DNA of 16,661 nucleotides from the NCBI GenBank assembly GCA_934247125.1, contig CAKQIZ010000043.1, forward strand, positions 1 through 16,661. Reading direction: 5' to 3'. Shown here piece by piece: positions 7,052 through 14,214 of this stretch. Under the pieces are notes generated by a model. That model saw nothing but the letters and a program-made list of their open reading frames with translations. It was not told the origin of the DNA and did no database searches. The DNA comes from an uncultured Clostridia bacterium (GTDB taxonomy: Bacteria > Bacillota > Clostridia > Peptostreptococcales > Anaerovoracaceae). A program made the translations under genes and the position numbers. The stretch's first letter is position 1, and each line of letters begins with the position of its first letter.

Positions 7052-8419
7052 ATGAAAGTTGCATTCCACACATTAGGATGTAAGGTTAACCAGTACGAAA
7101 CAGAGGCGATCTCGGAAAAGTTCAGAGAAAAGGGCTATCAGGTCGTGGACGAGAGGGAGTTCGCCGATGTGTATATCATAAATACATGCACGGTCACATC
7201 GGTGGCCGACAAGAAGTCGAGGCAGTACATAAGAAAGATGAAGAAGCTCAATCCCGGCAGCGTGGTCGCGGTGACAGGCTGCTATGCGCAGATAAAGCCG
7301 GAAGAAGTGGCGGCTGTGGAGGGCGTCGACATAGTGGCGGGCACTAATGAAAAGAGCCGTCTGACTGAATATGTCGAGGAATTCATGCAGGAGGGGCAGC
7401 GACAGATACATATCAGAGGATACGAGGAACTGGACGCCTACGATGATATGGGCACGATCACGAGCACGGAGAACAGGACGCGGGCGTATATCAAGATCCA
7501 GGAGGGCTGCAACCGCTTCTGCACCTACTGCGTCATACCGTATGCGCGCGGCAGAGTGAGGAGCAGACCGCTCGACGATATCGTGCGCGAGGCGAAGCAG
7601 CTCGTGGATGCCGGGTATAAGGAGATAGTCCTGACGGGCATAAACACTGCGCTTTACGATATGGAAAGCGGCACGCGTGCTTGCGCCGGGAGCGGTGTGG
7701 ATGCCGGCCGGCAGGATGATGAGCAGCTTTACGGCGTCGAGAAAATAATCGCAGTGCTCGACGAGATGCCGGGCGATTTCAGGATAAGACTGAGCTCGCT
7801 GGAGCCCGCAGTCGTGAATGCGGATTACGTTAAAAGACTGCTGAAATACCGAAGGCTGTGCCACCACCTGCATCTTTCCGCACAGAGCGGCAGCGACAGC
7901 GTGCTCAGTGACATGAACAGGCCGTATGACCGTGCGGAGTACATGGAGATCGTTGATGTGCTGAGATCGTTCGATCCGCTGTACGGACTGTCGACAGATA
8001 TAATCGTTGGATTTCCGGGAGAAAAGGAGAAGGACTTCGAGGACAGCTGCAGCCTCGTGCGGGAGTGTGCTTTCTGCAAAACGCATATATTCAAGTACTC
8101 CAAGAGGCCGTTCACGAAAGCGGCGGAGATGAAGGGCCATGTCGCGCCGCAGGTTAAAAACAGGCGAAGCGAGACGCTCCATAAAGCAGGAAAGGAAGCC
8201 TCGCTGCAGTTCTTTGCAGCAAACAGCGGCAGCGAAGCGGTAGTGCTGGCGGAGGAAATCTACGCAGAGAAGAAACTTATAACCGGCTACACGGGAAATT
8301 ATATAAAAGCATACATCAGATACAAAGATCTGCAGGATGCCGAACGCATGCTCAACACTTTCGTGAATGTGCGGCTGCAGGAGGCATTCGAAGACGGCAT
8401 GACTGCAGAGCTGGTGTGA
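7052..8419 (+). CDS. mtaB: tRNA (N6-L-threonylcarbamoyladenosine(37)-C2)-methylthiotransferase MtaB
   Basis: Radical-SAM enzyme that adds a methylthio group to t6A37 in tRNAs reading ANN codons, giving ms2t6A. The 455 residues fit the family (Bacillus YqeV type). The N-terminal UPF0004 domain opens with FHTLGCKVNQYETEA and carries the auxiliary-cluster cysteines C10, C46 and C77. The radical-SAM cluster C153-x3-C157-x2-C160 lies in EGCNRFCTYC. A TRAM-like RNA-binding region is expected at about 390-455. CGGGAGGA at 7038-7045 supports the ATG at 7052. A Gly/Ala/Asp-rich insert (about 204-226) lies between VLTGIN and the next helix, where family members are usually shorter. The minus-strand amidohydrolase gene ends only nine bases beyond its stop. 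Confidence 0.95.
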   Translation: MKVAFHTLGCKVNQYETEAISEKFREKGYQVVDEREFADVYIINTCTVTSVADKKSRQYIRKMKKLNPGSVVAVTGCYAQIKPEEVAAVEGVDIVAGTNEKSRLTEYVEEFMQEGQRQIHIRGYEELDAYDDMGTITSTENRTRAYIKIQEGCNRFCTYCVIPYARGRVRSRPLDDIVREAKQLVDAGYKEIVLTGINTALYDMESGTRACAGSGVDAGRQDDEQLYGVEKIIAVLDEMPGDFRIRLSSLEPAVVNADYVKRLLKYRRLCHHLHLSAQSGSDSVLSDMNRPYDRAEYMEIVDVLRSFDPLYGLSTDIIVGFPGEKEKDFEDSCSLVRECAFCKTHIFKYSKRPFTKAAEMKGHVAPQVKNRRSETLHKAGKEASLQFFAANSGSEAVVLAEEIYAEKKLITGYTGNYIKAYIRYKDLQDAERMLNTFVNVRLQEAFEDGMTAELV

Positions 8420-8428
8420 CGGGAACGT

Positions 8429-9715
8429 TTACAGGAACTTGTCCAGTTCTGTTTCCACCTGTTTTCTTTTCCTGATTTTCGGATGATCGATGATGCTGCC
8501 TTTTGCGACGACCATCTCGAGATCACGCAGAGCGCGCAGGTCTTCAAGCGGGTTTCCTGCGGTGACGATCATATCTGCGGCTTTTCCTTTTTCGATGGAG
8601 CCGGTGACATCTCCGATACCGGCCAGCTCAGCGCTTCGGCTGGTCGCGGTATACAAGGCGAAAGCGCTGGAAACGCCGACGTATTTGTGGAAGTAGTAAA
8701 GCTCGCGCCAGAAGTCGTACTGCGTGATCCACGGACAGCCGACGTCGTTGCCGAGAACGAGCGGGATATCATTTTCAAGAGCTGCCTTAGCGCAGTCGAT
8801 GATACCTTCGAAAACGACGTTGCCGTTGTACTGTTCGACTTCGCTCGCATTGCTGACAGAACGGTCGAACAGAGCATACGGCAGTGCCGGTGAGATCGTA
8901 GTACAGAGGAATGCTCCGCGTTCTTTGAAAAGCCTTATCATATCATCATCGAGCTTAGCGCCGTGTTCGATAGAGTCTACCCCGTTTTCCAGTGCGGCAC
9001 GCACGCCTTCCGGAGACTCGACGTGCGCGGCGACAAGATAGCCGTCGGCATGTGCCTGACTGCATACCGCACGTATCATTTCAGGCGGCATCTTCATTTC
9101 ACCGGGAACTCCTTTTTCCCGGGCGTCCAGCACTCCGCCGGTGATCATCAGTTTGATGAGATCGACTTTTTCTTCCTTTGATTTTTCAAGCTGTCTGAGC
9201 GCGTCTGAAATGCCTGATGCAGCGACGGCGACGGATCCGGCCATGTGCCCTCCGGGAACGGATATCCCCTGATTGGCAGCGAGGATACGGGGGCCGGTCT
9301 TAGTGCCCGATTCGATCTCGTCGCGCAGACGTGTATCGAAATCGGCGAGTCCTCCGACTGTGCGGATAGTCGTGACGCCGCTCAGAAGCTCGTCCTTTGC
9401 AAAACCTGCGACCATTTTATATGCGACCGCCCTGGTGAGAGAGGTGCTCATGATCTTTTTCACCAGCTTCTCATTGTCGCGCTGCTTTTTCTGAGGTTTC
9501 CCATTCCCTGCAAGATGAACGTGCATGTTGATCAGCCCGGGAAGTATGTAATGACCGTGAAGGTCGATGACATCATGATCACTGAGATCGAGCTCAGCCG
9601 TGTCAGGTACGATATCAGCGATAATGCCGTCATGCACCAGGATGCAGAGGCCCTTCTGTATTTTCATATCTCTGGTCCCGTCCAGAATCAGTCCGTTTTT
9701 AAATGCGTGATTCAT
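8429..9715 (-). CDS. Metal-dependent amidohydrolase (imidazolonepropionase-like subgroup)
   Basis: Cytoplasmic hydrolase of the amidohydrolase superfamily, 428 residues. It has a small beta-sandwich at both ends around a TIM barrel. Metal and catalytic residues visible: H65 and H67 (HxH in INMHVHLAG), K188 in LIKLMITGG as the probable carboxylated lysine, H231 (AHVESPEG), H251 (SIEHG) and D324 (LGNDVG). The closing strand 'GKAADMIVTAGNPLEDLRAL' is typical. The pattern matches members described as Xaa-Pro dipeptidases or carboxypeptidase-like amidohydrolases, but substrates in this subgroup vary, so none is assigned. No signal peptide is present. The start is supported by GGAGAA just upstream on the minus strand, and a promoter is placed at 9757-9786. 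Confidence 0.85.
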   Translation of the reverse strand: MNHAFKNGLILDGTRDMKIQKGLCILVHDGIIADIVPDTAELDLSDHDVIDLHGHYILPGLINMHVHLAGNGKPQKKQRDNEKLVKKIMSTSLTRAVAYKMVAGFAKDELLSGVTTIRTVGGLADFDTRLRDEIESGTKTGPRILAANQGISVPGGHMAGSVAVAASGISDALRQLEKSKEEKVDLIKLMITGGVLDAREKGVPGEMKMPPEMIRAVCSQAHADGYLVAAHVESPEGVRAALENGVDSIEHGAKLDDDMIRLFKERGAFLCTTISPALPYALFDRSVSNASEVEQYNGNVVFEGIIDCAKAALENDIPLVLGNDVGCPWITQYDFWRELYYFHKYVGVSSAFALYTATSRSAELAGIGDVTGSIEKGKAADMIVTAGNPLEDLRALRDLEMVVAKGSIIDHPKIRKRKQVETELDKFL

Positions 9716-9756
9716 AACAATTCTCCGATCATTTTTGTTTGGATTTGCTTGTTTTA

Positions 9757-9786
9757 ACTATACACCAGATCGCAGAACATTTGCAA
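9757..9786 (-). promoter_or_regulatory. Minus-strand promoter for the amidohydrolase gene
   Basis: Read on the minus strand, TTGCAA (9786-9781) and TATAGT (9762-9757) are 18 bp apart. The predicted transcript start lies about 35 bases before the ATG at 9715. Confidence 0.5.
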
Positions 9787-9926
9787 GATTTAGTGAGCCG
9801 TGTCATCCGGTACGGTGAGGATCATCGGATATGTCAGGCAGCAGGGAAAAAATGTACAAATCATCTCGTGTATGATAGGATAGTATGATGCAAACAGATC
9901 GATCGAGAAGCTGTGGAGGTGTGCTG

Positions 9927-10676
9927 ATGAAAAAGTCATATAGAATAAAGTCATATGGAATATTGAAGATCGCTTTAAGGTGTACGTTAGTCATCTATGC
10001 CGGGGCTGCATGCCTGTCACTGTCGTCATGCGGGACGGCGAAGGAAGACAGTAAACGGGATCAGAGCATTTATACCGGAAAAACGCAGGAAGCTGATGTC
10101 TTTATCGATATCCCGGATCTGCGTCAGTATGGAGGCTATACCTGCGGGGCGACATGTGTGCAGATGCTGATGAACTGGATCGATCCATACAGCAGCGACC
10201 TGAATCTGGCAACATATGAAGAAGAACTCGGGACAAACGAGGAGACAGGGACTCCTGCGGAAAATATAGTAGAGTATTTTGAAGAGAATGAAGTGAAGAT
10301 ATCTGCGAAAGAAAAAAGGACGATAGACGATCTGATATCTGCACTGGATCGAGGGCATCCTGTGCTGATGTGCATACAGGCATGGCCTTCGTCAGAAGAA
10401 GGAGACAGATACAATACAACAGATCCCGGTGATGCAGATACATATCTGACTGAAGGGCACTGGGTCATATGCGTCGGCTACCATGATCAGAAAAACGGAT
10501 ATGTATTTTACTTCAATGATCCGGCATGCGTCGGGCATTGCATGATGAATGAAAAAGACCTGGAGGATCGCTGGATCGATATGGATGCCGGGGGTAAAAT
10601 TTATGACCATTACGGCATCGAGATCAGTGAAGATGTGGAAGTCTATGATCCGGACGGGGTTTTTTATCTTGAGTAG
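9927..10676 (+). CDS. C39-like cysteine peptidase lipoprotein
   Basis: Predicted lipoprotein of 249 residues exposed outside the membrane. I chose the ATG at 9927 because GGAGGTG precedes it at the right distance and a basic n-region, hydrophobic core and lipobox (LSSC, lipidated Cys35) follow; the in-frame ATG at 9885 lacks this. The mature part is a papain-fold C39_2-like domain: catalytic Cys73 in YTCGATC after the gln-containing DIPDLRQYGG, His178 in EGHWVICVGY, and Asn197/Asp198 in YFNDPA. The triad order fits bacteriocin-leader-type and related C39 peptidases. No ABC transporter or membrane domain is attached, so a role in bacteriocin export is not supported. It is closed off from the downstream fibre operon by a terminator, so any link with that operon is only by proximity. 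Confidence 0.82.
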   Translation: MKKSYRIKSYGILKIALRCTLVIYAGAACLSLSSCGTAKEDSKRDQSIYTGKTQEADVFIDIPDLRQYGGYTCGATCVQMLMNWIDPYSSDLNLATYEEELGTNEETGTPAENIVEYFEENEVKISAKEKRTIDDLISALDRGHPVLMCIQAWPSSEEGDRYNTTDPGDADTYLTEGHWVICVGYHDQKNGYVFYFNDPACVGHCMMNEKDLEDRWIDMDAGGKIYDHYGIEISEDVEVYDPDGVFYLE

Positions 10677-10705
10677 TAGTTCCGAAAAGATTTATTTCTG
10701 CAGAG

Positions 10706-10743
10706 CTGCGGCCTTTTATGCAAAGGGCTGCAGTTATTTTTTT
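10706..10743 (+). terminator. Rho-independent terminator after the C39-like lipoprotein gene
   Basis: A 12-bp stem pairs 10706-10717 (CTGCGGCCTTTT) with 10722-10733 (AAAGGGCTGCAG), including two G-U pairs, around a four-base loop ATGC. TTATTTTTTT follows. It separates the lipoprotein gene from the fibre operon. Confidence 0.85.
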
Positions 10744-10822
10744 GCAAAAGATCAAAGAGCACGTCCGGCCGCAGGTGCGATATGGACAGATACTATCTTA
10801 TCTTAAAAAACACAGTTTTTTC

Positions 10823-10848
10823 CAGAAAATGTATTGACAGAAAATGTA
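10823..10848 (+). repeat. 15-bp-spaced direct repeat over the fibre-operon -35 box
   Basis: CAGAAAATGTA occurs at 10823-10833 and again at 10838-10848. The second copy begins within the TTGACA box and runs into the spacer. An AT hairpin (AAAAAAC/GTTTTTT, 10805-10821) lies just upstream. The layout suits a regulator binding across the -35, or a small duplication. Confidence 0.6.
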
Positions 10849-10862
10849 AATGTATATATAAT
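10834..10862 (+). promoter_or_regulatory. Perfect-consensus sigma-A promoter of the fibre operon
   Basis: TTGACA at 10834-10839 and TATAAT at 10857-10862 match the consensus exactly with a 17-bp spacer. Transcription should start near 10869, giving a leader of about 86 bases before the first ATG. A promoter this strong is usually restrained by a repressor or by leader control unless the product is abundant. Confidence 0.85.
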
Positions 10863-10888
10863 CCAGATATAGTAAAAAATTCATAAAA

Positions 10889-10935
10889 TCCGGGTACAGA
10901 TCCCGGAAAGTGCCCGGGGTCACAAACCCGGACAC
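10889..10935 (+). promoter_or_regulatory. Structured 5' leader with two related hairpins
   Basis: Hairpin 1 pairs TCCGGG (10889-10894) with CCCGGA (10902-10907). Hairpin 2 pairs GTG-C-CCGGG (10910-10918) with CCCGG-A-CAC (10927-10935), with one C/A mismatch. Because both share CCGGG/CCCGG arms, the arms could re-pair with each other. The Shine-Dalgarno AAAGGAGG lies only a few bases downstream. There is no T-tract, so it is not a simple terminator; I recognise no known riboswitch. Confidence 0.55.
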
Positions 10936-10954
10936 AGTCAAAAAGGAGGAAAAA

Positions 10955-11599
10955 ATGGTGATTGGAAGAACAGAAAGCGGAAAGTCAAAGTTAAGAAAGT
11001 GTGCAGCGGCAGCGCTGGCAGTGATGACGCTTGCATCAGCAGGTGCGACACTTGCATTTTTTACAGATCAGGAAGAGAAGGTAAATACATTTACAGTCGG
11101 AAATATCGACATACAGCTGGAAGAACCGCAGTGGGATCCCGATAAAGGCAAGGACATCACTCCTGATAAAGAGGTGCCCAAGGATCCTCAGATCACTAAC
11201 ACCGGAGCCAACGATGCATATGTGTTCATGGAAGTGAGCGTGCCGAGAAGCGAGGTCAGGACAGTGAATGATGACGGCAGTCTCACAGAAGCGCTCGTTC
11301 AGGATCTGTTCACTTATGAGACGAATGAGGGATGGACGCTGATGAGGAAGCAGTCAAATCATAACAGCACTACATATTACTATGCATATACTGATGCGGA
11401 CAATACGATGAAGGCGCTGAAGCCGGAAGAGACTACGACGCCTGTGTTCAGCAGCGTCAGATTCATAAACATGACAGAAGGAGAGATCGAGGGTGAAGAT
11501 CTTTCCATAAATGTCATTTCGAGAGGAATACAGACGGAAGATCTTGATATAACGGATCCGTTAGAAATATATTCCCTGATCGTAGGAGGAATGAAATAG
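10955..11599 (+). CDS. TasA/camelysin-like fibre subunit with SipW-type signal peptide
   Basis: Secreted protein of 214 residues and probable major subunit of a surface fibre. A SipW-type signal peptide (basic SKLRK, hydrophobic 16-34, then ATLAFFTD) leads into EEKVNTFTVGNIDIQL, the family hallmark also seen in Bacillus TasA (WAAFNDIKSKDATFASGTLDL region). A beta-rich domain follows, with an Asn-containing ITNTGANDAYVFMEV stretch (80-94) and a final strand INVISRGIQTED. AAAGGAGG ending at 10950 supports the ATG at 10955; an in-frame GTG at 10910 lies in the leader hairpin and is unlikely. It is the first gene after a consensus promoter, which fits an abundant product. TasA proteins form biofilm fibres and camelysin is a surface-protease name for the same family; fibre formation here is inferred. 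Confidence 0.88.
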   Translation: MVIGRTESGKSKLRKCAAAALAVMTLASAGATLAFFTDQEEKVNTFTVGNIDIQLEEPQWDPDKGKDITPDKEVPKDPQITNTGANDAYVFMEVSVPRSEVRTVNDDGSLTEALVQDLFTYETNEGWTLMRKQSNHNSTTYYYAYTDADNTMKALKPEETTTPVFSSVRFINMTEGEIEGEDLSINVISRGIQTEDLDITDPLEIYSLIVGGMK

Positions 11600-11611
11600 A
11601 GCGAGAGGTAA

Positions 11612-12127
11612 ATGGGTGAGATGAAAAGCAAATACCAGCTGGGAACAGCGAGTATCGCGGTCATACTGCTGGCTGTGATCCTGCTGATATCGGCAGATGT
11701 GGCGGCGGCACTGCTGATCGCCCGTCATTCTCTGGACAATGATTTCACTGCAGGGGAAAATATCAGTTCTATCGAGGAAAAGTTTGATGATCATGACGGA
11801 TTCAAGGCGGGGGAAACTTATGAAAAAAATGTAGCGGTACGAAATGAAGGGAGCGTCGACTGTTATGTGAGAGTATTTGCCGAGGTGGAGGATCCGCTTG
11901 TATCGGAGTCTCTTAAGATCGATTTCAATGACAGAGAATGGACTGAGAAACAGAGCGATGGATTCTACTACTACAGGAAAGTTCTCAGAACCGGAGAAGT
12001 GACGGAGCCTCTGTTCACTCAGATAAAGGCGGCGAAGGATATAGACGATTTCAGGATGATATGCTACAGCGAAACGGTACAGTCTGAAGGAAGTTCTGAC
12101 AGTATGAGCGCATTCCGGGGCAGATGA
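11612..12127 (+). CDS. Small TasA-like membrane-linked protein, probable minor fibre subunit
   Basis: No confident database-type family name, but the 171 residues repeat the pattern of the neighbouring proteins: a hydrophobic segment (about 13-37), NDFTAGENISSIEE (43-56; compare NTFTVGNIDIQLEE upstream), FKAGETYEKNVAVRN (64-78), YVRVFAEVED (85-94) and a last strand FRMICYSETVQSEG. I infer a degenerate TasA-like fold that may remain membrane-tethered, since the AFFTD-type cleavage motif is missing. It starts 12 bases after the previous stop. The start could be 11612 or the in-frame ATG at 11621; neither has an ideally placed Shine-Dalgarno (AGAGGT at 11604-11609). The next gene follows directly, so it is within one operon. 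It could initiate or cap the fibre, much as TapA does for TasA, but it is not recognisably TapA. Confidence 0.8.
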   Translation: MGEMKSKYQLGTASIAVILLAVILLISADVAAALLIARHSLDNDFTAGENISSIEEKFDDHDGFKAGETYEKNVAVRNEGSVDCYVRVFAEVEDPLVSESLKIDFNDREWTEKQSDGFYYYRKVLRTGEVTEPLFTQIKAAKDIDDFRMICYSETVQSEGSSDSMSAFRGR

Positions 12128-12141
12128 AAGAAGGTGCAGAT

Positions 12142-14214
12142 ATGAAATTTGGATCGATACAGAAAAAGCTGGCGGCAGTGTGTTTTGCGGTCACGGCTGC
12201 AGTGACGGTTTTTATCACGTATACATCTGCGGCATCTGCTGTGGCGACGGGTACAGTAGCGGACATCAACGCTATCGTTCCGGCAGGATATACATTCGAT
12301 ACCGGGTATATAAATGCTGAATGGAAGATAAATGATGCATATAAAAACGTGATAACTGTCATGGACAAGCGGTCGGGAGAAGGCTGCATAAGTTTTGTAG
12401 TAGCGAAGAACAGTTCATCGACGAAGACGTATACGGATCCGCTTACTGTTATATACAGAAATGCAGGAAAGATAAACGGAAGGTCTGTGGACATAAAGCT
12501 CAATGTTGATAAGCTGGTGCAGACCGGCAGCACGAACTCGAATATCGTCAACTGCGATGGCGAGTTCCTGTGCCTGTGGTCAGATTTGACTGATGTTTCA
12601 TCGCATAAGACTACAGGAACGAGGTACAAGCTGACACATACGACAGACCTTTCGTATACGATAATGTATGCTGATGACGGCAGTCTGGTGGAGCTTCCAT
12701 GTTTTCAGGCTGTGACAGATCTTGACACGTTTCAGAATGTCGCATCGGTTGCAGAAGGATTCGTGCCTGTTTCGGGATACAATACGGCGTATCTCTATCC
12801 GGGGAGTCTGCTGAAACAGCAGAATGGAGGTTTTTTCGCACCTTCGCAGCTTGAAACTAACGGAAGTGATTCCTATACGAAGACCGGGCTGTATATAACG
12901 ACGAACAACGGGAAATTCACAGGCAGATTTTACGGCACGAACTGCAGGACGCAGCTTCTTATATACAATCAGTACAGAGCCGGGATGCTGCCGAAGCCTT
13001 CTCTGTATATCGACAGTTCGCATGCTTATGAGCCCGGGGAAGACGTTCAGATAAATGTAAAACAGAAGATAGGCACATTGTTTGTAGATACAGTCACGCG
13101 TTACACGCAGTTCGGAATATCAGATGATATACCGCAGGGGCTTTCGTATAAATCAGCCAGAGTCCTGGATGGATCAGGCAGCGATGTCACAGACAAAGGA
13201 ACGCTGAGTTACGATGAAGCTTCAAGGATAGTGAAGTTCGAGTTTTCGAACAGTTTTATACAGTCTCAGAGCAGCTATGACGGGAGTCAGTATACGCTGG
13301 AGATAACTGCAGCTGCGGACTGCCCGGAAGGAGGAAGCGCAGTGATAACCGATACGGCGAGATCGATCATATCGGGGATAGAGCAGGAGACGAATGAGCA
13401 GTCGCTGAGAGTGGCCGTGCCGTACCATGTTTCGTATGAGTACGTGAGCGGATCACAGGGGCGGAGCCTGCCGGCGGAAATAAGCGTTTCAAAAGGAGCA
13501 TATGCGATTTCAGACAGCGGGGCGTATTATCAGGGGGATGAAGCGGTGAGAACGGAAAGTCCTGCAGAAGGTGCGAAGCTTGAAATCAAAGATGATGACG
13601 GCAGCCCTGCCGGTTCCTGGGTACTGTCATGGGATGCGGAAAAGAAAATTGTGGAAAGCGAAGACATAGTTTTTACAGGGACATGGAGATATGTGCCGGT
13701 TCCTCGTCTGGTTATAGTGAAGAAAATGAAAGACTCAAAAGATGAGTTCACGGCGGCGCATGGAGAGCCGGTATTCCTGTTCAGGATAACCGGCAGTGAC
13801 TCGGGAAAGTCGTGGTACAGAGCGATCACGTTCAGCAGCGAGGCTGTCAGAGCAGTCAGAAAAAACGGTTCATATATGGACAGCGACGGTGTATGCTTTA
13901 TTCTGCGTGATGGATATATCTATGGTAAATATGCACCGGTATATCTTCCGGAAGACGATTATACAGTGGAAGAGATAAATACGTTCAGGTACATCAGCAC
14001 GCTTGCGGAGTCCAGATATCATGGTGATAAGGCAGCTGTTGTGGATTCAGCCAGGGAAGCAGTGAAGGCGCCGCTGAGGCTGAGTGAGTACAAGCCCGGT
14101 CAGGACGGTTTTGGAGCGGATTATATCAGTGTATGCTTTGAAAACGCAAAAACCGACTGGGGCAGGCTGTCGCATACTGATATCATCATAAACAAACTGA
14201 AGGGGGCGGAGTGA
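12142..14214 (+). CDS. Large adhesin-like protein with isopeptide-type fimbrial, SHIRT-like and pilin-like domains
   Basis: Secreted 690-residue surface protein. The ATG at 12142 is preferred for its upstream AAGGTG and signal peptide (hydrophobic 11-28, probable cut after ASA33); an ATG at 12124 overlaps the previous stop and adds six residues. Regions: an unrecognised N-terminal beta-rich domain (34-285), an isopeptide-forming fimbrial-type domain (about 290-425; KQK at 307-309, FGISDDIPQGLSY, SYDEASRIVKFEF, ITDTA), a SHIRT/MucBP-like domain (about 428-516; YHVSYEYVSGSQG to VFTGTW) and a C-terminal pilin-like beta domain (about 521-680; VIVKKM, YLPEDDYTVEEI, SHTDIIINK). There is no sorting signal or C-terminal membrane segment, so it must be held by other subunits. 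The role is probably the adhesive or stalk part of the fibre. It overlaps the next gene by one base. Confidence 0.82.
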   Translation: MKFGSIQKKLAAVCFAVTAAVTVFITYTSAASAVATGTVADINAIVPAGYTFDTGYINAEWKINDAYKNVITVMDKRSGEGCISFVVAKNSSSTKTYTDPLTVIYRNAGKINGRSVDIKLNVDKLVQTGSTNSNIVNCDGEFLCLWSDLTDVSSHKTTGTRYKLTHTTDLSYTIMYADDGSLVELPCFQAVTDLDTFQNVASVAEGFVPVSGYNTAYLYPGSLLKQQNGGFFAPSQLETNGSDSYTKTGLYITTNNGKFTGRFYGTNCRTQLLIYNQYRAGMLPKPSLYIDSSHAYEPGEDVQINVKQKIGTLFVDTVTRYTQFGISDDIPQGLSYKSARVLDGSGSDVTDKGTLSYDEASRIVKFEFSNSFIQSQSSYDGSQYTLEITAAADCPEGGSAVITDTARSIISGIEQETNEQSLRVAVPYHVSYEYVSGSQGRSLPAEISVSKGAYAISDSGAYYQGDEAVRTESPAEGAKLEIKDDDGSPAGSWVLSWDAEKKIVESEDIVFTGTWRYVPVPRLVIVKKMKDSKDEFTAAHGEPVFLFRITGSDSGKSWYRAITFSSEAVRAVRKNGSYMDSDGVCFILRDGYIYGKYAPVYLPEDDYTVEEINTFRYISTLAESRYHGDKAAVVDSAREAVKAPLRLSEYKPGQDGFGADYISVCFENAKTDWGRLSHTDIIINKLKGAE

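Noticed and set aside
7073..8182. Minus-strand open frame opposite mtaB (369 codons)
   Set aside because: It is fully inside mtaB, has no recognisable motif and no convincing ribosome-binding site.
9844..9889. TATGAT boxes upstream of the C39-like lipoprotein as a promoter
   Set aside because: No -35 at a suitable distance for either copy; too weak to report as a feature, though transcription must start somewhere in this gap.
10910..10954. In-frame GTG at 10910 as the start of the TasA-like protein
   Set aside because: It adds residues with no signal-peptide character, lies in a predicted hairpin and lacks a Shine-Dalgarno, whereas the ATG at 10955 has a strong one.
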